The notes beneath the pieces were generated by a model. The model was not told the DNA's origin. It did not search any database and was given only the letters and a program-made list of their open reading frames with translations. The translations under genes and the position numbers were made by a program. A stretch of 64,000 nt of DNA from Neisseriaceae bacterium (GTDB taxonomy: Bacteria > Pseudomonadota > Gammaproteobacteria > Burkholderiales > Chromobacteriaceae), in assembly GCA_027489245.1 (NCBI GenBank), contig JAIYAC010000007.1, positions 62,001 to 126,000 on the forward strand. The letters are read 5' to 3'. Positions 59,898 to 64,000 of the stretch are shown piece by piece (position 1 is the first letter of the stretch; each line of letters starts with the position of its first letter).

Positions 59898-60374
59898 ATG
59901 ATCAAAGTCCCGTTGACCGTACGTGGAGCGGAAATGCTCAAGGCCGAACTGCAGCGCCTCAAGAGTGTGGAGCGTCCGTCGGTGATCGAGGCCATTGCCG
60001 AGGCTCGCGCCCAGGGTGACCTGTCGGAAAACGCCGAGTACGAAGCTGCCAAAGAGCGTCAGGCTTTCGTGGAAGGCCGCATTGCCGAGCTGGAAGCCAA
60101 GATTTCCAATGCGCAGGTCATCGACCCCAACGAGCTGAACGCGGATGGTCGTGTGGTGTTTGCTGCCACCGTGAAGCTGCTGGATATGGAGAGCGATGAC
60201 GAAGTGACCTACCAGATCGTGGGCGACGACGAAGCCGACATCAAGGAAGGCAAAGTATCGATCAACTCGCCTATCGCCCGTGCCATGATCGGCAAGGAAG
60301 CCGGCGATGTGGCTGAGGTGGTGGCACCAGGCGGCATTCGCGAATACGAAATCCTGGACGTACTGTATATCTGA
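59898..60374 (+). CDS. greA: Transcription elongation factor GreA
   Basis: A 158-residue factor that enters the RNA polymerase secondary channel and stimulates cleavage of backtracked RNA. The N-terminal coiled coil (about 1-75) holds the acidic tip DLSENAEYEAAKERQ; the C-terminal FKBP-like domain (YQIVGDDEADIKEGKVSINSPIARAMIGKEAGD) is complete. It lies after carB with its own promoter, in the betaproteobacterial order carB-greA. Confidence 0.97.
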   Translation: MIKVPLTVRGAEMLKAELQRLKSVERPSVIEAIAEARAQGDLSENAEYEAAKERQAFVEGRIAELEAKISNAQVIDPNELNADGRVVFAATVKLLDMESDDEVTYQIVGDDEADIKEGKVSINSPIARAMIGKEAGDVAEVVAPGGIREYEILDVLYI

Positions 60375-60436
60375 GCCTGAGGCAGGCTGCAGCATGGGCT
60401 GCGGCCAACCTTGAGCAGCAATGATCAGGGGGAAGC

Positions 60437-60868
60437 ATGAACGGTTTACGCGCCATCGCCCGTACTTTCTGGATTGGCGGCTTGTGGGTTATCGGCATTA
60501 TTGTGACGCCGGTGCTGTTTTCGGCACTGGATAACGTGACGGCAGGCATGGTGGCAGGCAGGCTATTCGCCTCTATCGCCTGGGTAGGGCTGGTGTGCAG
60601 TGTGTTCCTGATGGCGGATTACGTGATGCGCCAAGGGGCCCGCGGCTTGAAGCAGGCGCCGTTCTGGCTGCTGCTGGGCATGCTGGCCTGCATCATGATC
60701 AACCATTTTGGTGTAACCCCGATCATTGCCGCGCTGAAAGCACAGATGAACCACGCGGCTGAAGGCTTGTTTGGTGGTGGCTTTGCGACCTGGCATGCCA
60801 TTTCCAGCCTGATCTACCTGGTACAAAGCCTGATGGGCCTGGCCTACCTGCTGCGCAGCGATAACTGA
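60437..60868 (+). CDS. DUF4149 membrane protein
   Basis: A 143-residue protein with four predicted membrane helices (about 10-28, 47-65, 73-92, 115-135). The conserved G-x-L/W...VTPVLFSAL and NHFGVTPIIAALKAQMNHA segments place it in the DUF4149 family. Function is unknown. It follows greA by 62 bases, a spacer that contains a 10-mer repeat (60400), and ends at a terminator. Confidence 0.82.
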   Translation: MNGLRAIARTFWIGGLWVIGIIVTPVLFSALDNVTAGMVAGRLFASIAWVGLVCSVFLMADYVMRQGARGLKQAPFWLLLGMLACIMINHFGVTPIIAALKAQMNHAAEGLFGGGFATWHAISSLIYLVQSLMGLAYLLRSDN

Positions 60869-60874
60869 CAAGCA

Positions 60875-60906
60875 AACAAAAAGCGGTGGCAAGCCACCGC
60901 TTTTAT
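60875..60906. terminator. Bidirectional terminator between DUF4149 and yhbY
   Basis: AAAAGCGGTGG CAAG CCACCGCTTTT, a perfect 11-bp stem between convergent genes. Confidence 0.9.
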
Positions 60907-60928
60907 CATGTCTTGCCAGCTGCTGCGC

Positions 60929-61255
60929 TTACGGGCGGGCTTTCAGCGCTTTCTTGCTTTTTGGCAGGTCGATCAGTGCCTTGTCAGACGGGCGGTACAG
61001 TACCAGCAGTTTGCCGATGTGTTGCACCTGGGCGGCACCCAGTTCGTCACAGATCTGGTCGTACATGGCGACACGCGCGCTGCGGTCATCGCCCAGAACG
61101 CGAACCTTGATCAGTTCGTGAGCGTCCAGGCTGATGGCGATTTCACGTACCACGGATTCGGTCAGGCCGTTGTTGCCAATCATTACCACCGGGTTCAGTG
61201 AATGGGCCAGGCCCTTCAGGTAAGTACGCTCGACGGCTGTCAGTTCGATTTTCAT
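60929..61255 (-). CDS. yhbY: YhbY-family CRM-domain RNA-binding protein
   Basis: A 108-residue single CRM (YhbY) domain protein associated with pre-50S ribosomal particles. ERTYLKGLAHSLNPVVMIGNNGLTESVV and the GRS-like loop are present. ATG 61255 (MKIELTAVER) is chosen; a TTG at 61267 adds only four residues. It is divergent from rlmE, which also acts on the large ribosomal subunit. Confidence 0.93.
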   Translation of the reverse strand: MKIELTAVERTYLKGLAHSLNPVVMIGNNGLTESVVREIAISLDAHELIKVRVLGDDRSARVAMYDQICDELGAAQVQHIGKLLVLYRPSDKALIDLPKSKKALKARP

Positions 61256-61446
61256 GTGTTGCTTCAAGTTTCAGATTAAAAAAAGATTTTACTAAAAATC
61301 AGGCGCTGTTCACAGTAGTTTCGTCAGCGTCCGTCATCCGTGGCTGCCGGTGTGCAGAGTGCACTATCTGCAAGCCATACTGGCATGTACGGCAATTGTA
61401 TTTATAGTTCCCAGTAGAACCCAACCCTATTCATCAGGAAAGAAGC

Positions 61447-62064
61447 ATGGCACGCAGCAGGACAAGTAACGCCTGGTTAAAAGAGCACGTCAACGACCAC
61501 TATGTGCATATGGCGCAGAAGGATGGCTATCGTGCCCGCGCTGCCTACAAGCTGCTGGAGATCAATGAAAAAGATAAATTGATCGTGCCGGGAACCGTGT
61601 TGGCCGATCTGGGGTCTGCTCCGGGTAGCTGGTCGCAAGTCGCAGCACGCCTTGTGGGTGACAAAGGCAAGGTATTTGCCATGGATATCCTGCCCATGGA
61701 CGCCATTGCCGACGTGTCTTTCATCCAGGGTGACTTTCGCGAGCAAGAGGTGCTGGACGAATTTGTGGCCTTGCTGGGCGGGCGCCAGCTGGACCTTGTA
61801 ATTTCCGACATGGCCCCCAATATCTCCGGCATGAGCGCCATCGATCAGGCCCGCAGCTTTCACCTGACCGAGCTGGCGCTGGAATTTGCCCGTGATCACC
61901 TGAAACCCGGCGGCCATTTTCTGGTCAAGGTATTTCAGGGCAGCGAGTTCCAGGCTTACCTGCAGTCCATGCGCGAGCTGTTTACCGAGGTGGTAACGCG
62001 CAAACCCAAGGCCTCCCGTGATCGCTCCAGTGAAATTTACCTGCTTGGCAAGGGTCGTCGCTGA
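61447..62064 (+). CDS. rlmE: 23S rRNA (uridine-2'-O-)-methyltransferase RlmE
   Basis: A 205-residue heat-shock methyltransferase (RrmJ/FtsJ) that methylates U2552 of 23S rRNA. The K-D-K-E catalytic set lies in [32 protein letters not shown] and the C-terminal [11 protein letters not shown]. The SAM-binding loop is [11 protein letters not shown]. It lies directly before ftsH, as in E. coli. Confidence 0.96.
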   Translation: MARSRTSNAWLKEHVNDHYVHMAQKDGYRARAAYKLLEINEKDKLIVPGTVLADLGSAPGSWSQVAARLVGDKGKVFAMDILPMDAIADVSFIQGDFREQEVLDEFVALLGGRQLDLVISDMAPNISGMSAIDQARSFHLTELALEFARDHLKPGGHFLVKVFQGSEFQAYLQSMRELFTEVVTRKPKASRDRSSEIYLLGKGRR

Positions 62065-62089
62065 CAGCCTGCCACGCCGGGGTTACAAT
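62061..62089 (+). promoter_or_regulatory. ftsH promoter overlapping the rlmE stop
   Basis: CTGACA (62061-62066) and TACAAT (62084-62089) with a 17-base spacer. The -35 contains the rlmE stop codon, allowing separate control of ftsH. Confidence 0.6.
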
Positions 62090-62134
62090 CAAATAAACCA
62101 TTCTCCAAGTCAGGGCACATAGGAGCACGCTCTT

Positions 62135-64000
<1,866 letters not shown>

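Overview
The window looks like a core chromosomal segment of a betaproteobacterium of the order Neisseriales, probably Chromobacteriaceae (Vogesella- or Chromobacterium-like). The genus is an inference. The evidence is several gene orders typical of betaproteobacteria (petABC-sspAB; pilB-pilC-pilD-coaE-zapD-yacG; carA-lysE-carB-greA-DUF4149-yhbY-rlmE-ftsH), a Neisseria-type porin, a Neisseria-type FtsH P-loop (GSPGTGKT), and uniformly GC-rich coding sequence. There is no prophage, insertion sequence, CRISPR array or genomic island.

Layout. 1-1732: non-coding edge and a cardiolipin synthase-like phospholipase D protein. 1990-7944: glutamate synthase gltBD. 8059-10163: groESL under a CIRCE operator. 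10314-13898: Nif3-like protein and cytochrome bc1 (petABC). 14135-15262: sspAB. 15343-17076: glnK-amtB (minus strand) with a sigma-54-type promoter. 17261-21300: ubiK, comM, a SPOR protein, dsbA and uppP. 21349-21425: initiator tRNA. 21577-25332: purB, an ATP-grasp protein and ffh (minus). 25436-29511: CcsA-like protein, comEA, photolyase and porin. 29662-35048: pilB-pilC-pilD-coaE-zapD-yacG. 35122-38807: amiC, tsaE, queG, a GNAT protein and a MaoC hydratase. 39110-42841: etfBA and an acyl-CoA dehydrogenase. 42982-54518: a complete type II secretion locus, gspC-N, with a small membrane protein and a DinB-fold protein inserted between gspF and gspG. 54718-64000: carA, lysE-type exporter, carB, greA, DUF4149 protein, yhbY, rlmE and ftsH (cut by the window edge).

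Functional themes. Ammonium handling (AmtB-GlnK, GltBD, CarAB) is well represented. Respiration and fatty-acid oxidation (bc1, UbiK, EtfBA, acyl-CoA dehydrogenase, MaoC) form a second theme. The third is the type IV pilus / type II secretion / natural transformation group (PilB, PilC, PilD, ComEA, ComM, GspC-N); PilD is the only prepilin peptidase present and probably serves both machines.

The most striking unexplained signal is a short repeat, GTTGGCCGCA (often extended to AGGTTGGCCGCA). I found 40 exact copies by eye, on both strands in near-equal number, where about 0.2 would be expected by chance at 60% GC (hand estimate). Copies lie inside housekeeping genes and are over-represented between genes. 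Several form inverted pairs at gene ends, including two perfect 24-bp palindromes. This is the pattern of a DNA uptake sequence (Neisseria DUS, Pasteurellaceae USS), but the motif does not match the DUS dialects I know. With competence genes in the same window, I propose it as a candidate new uptake-sequence dialect. In two places the repeat has shaped type II secretion genes: it contains the TTG start codon of gspF and encodes most of the GspH prepilin leader.
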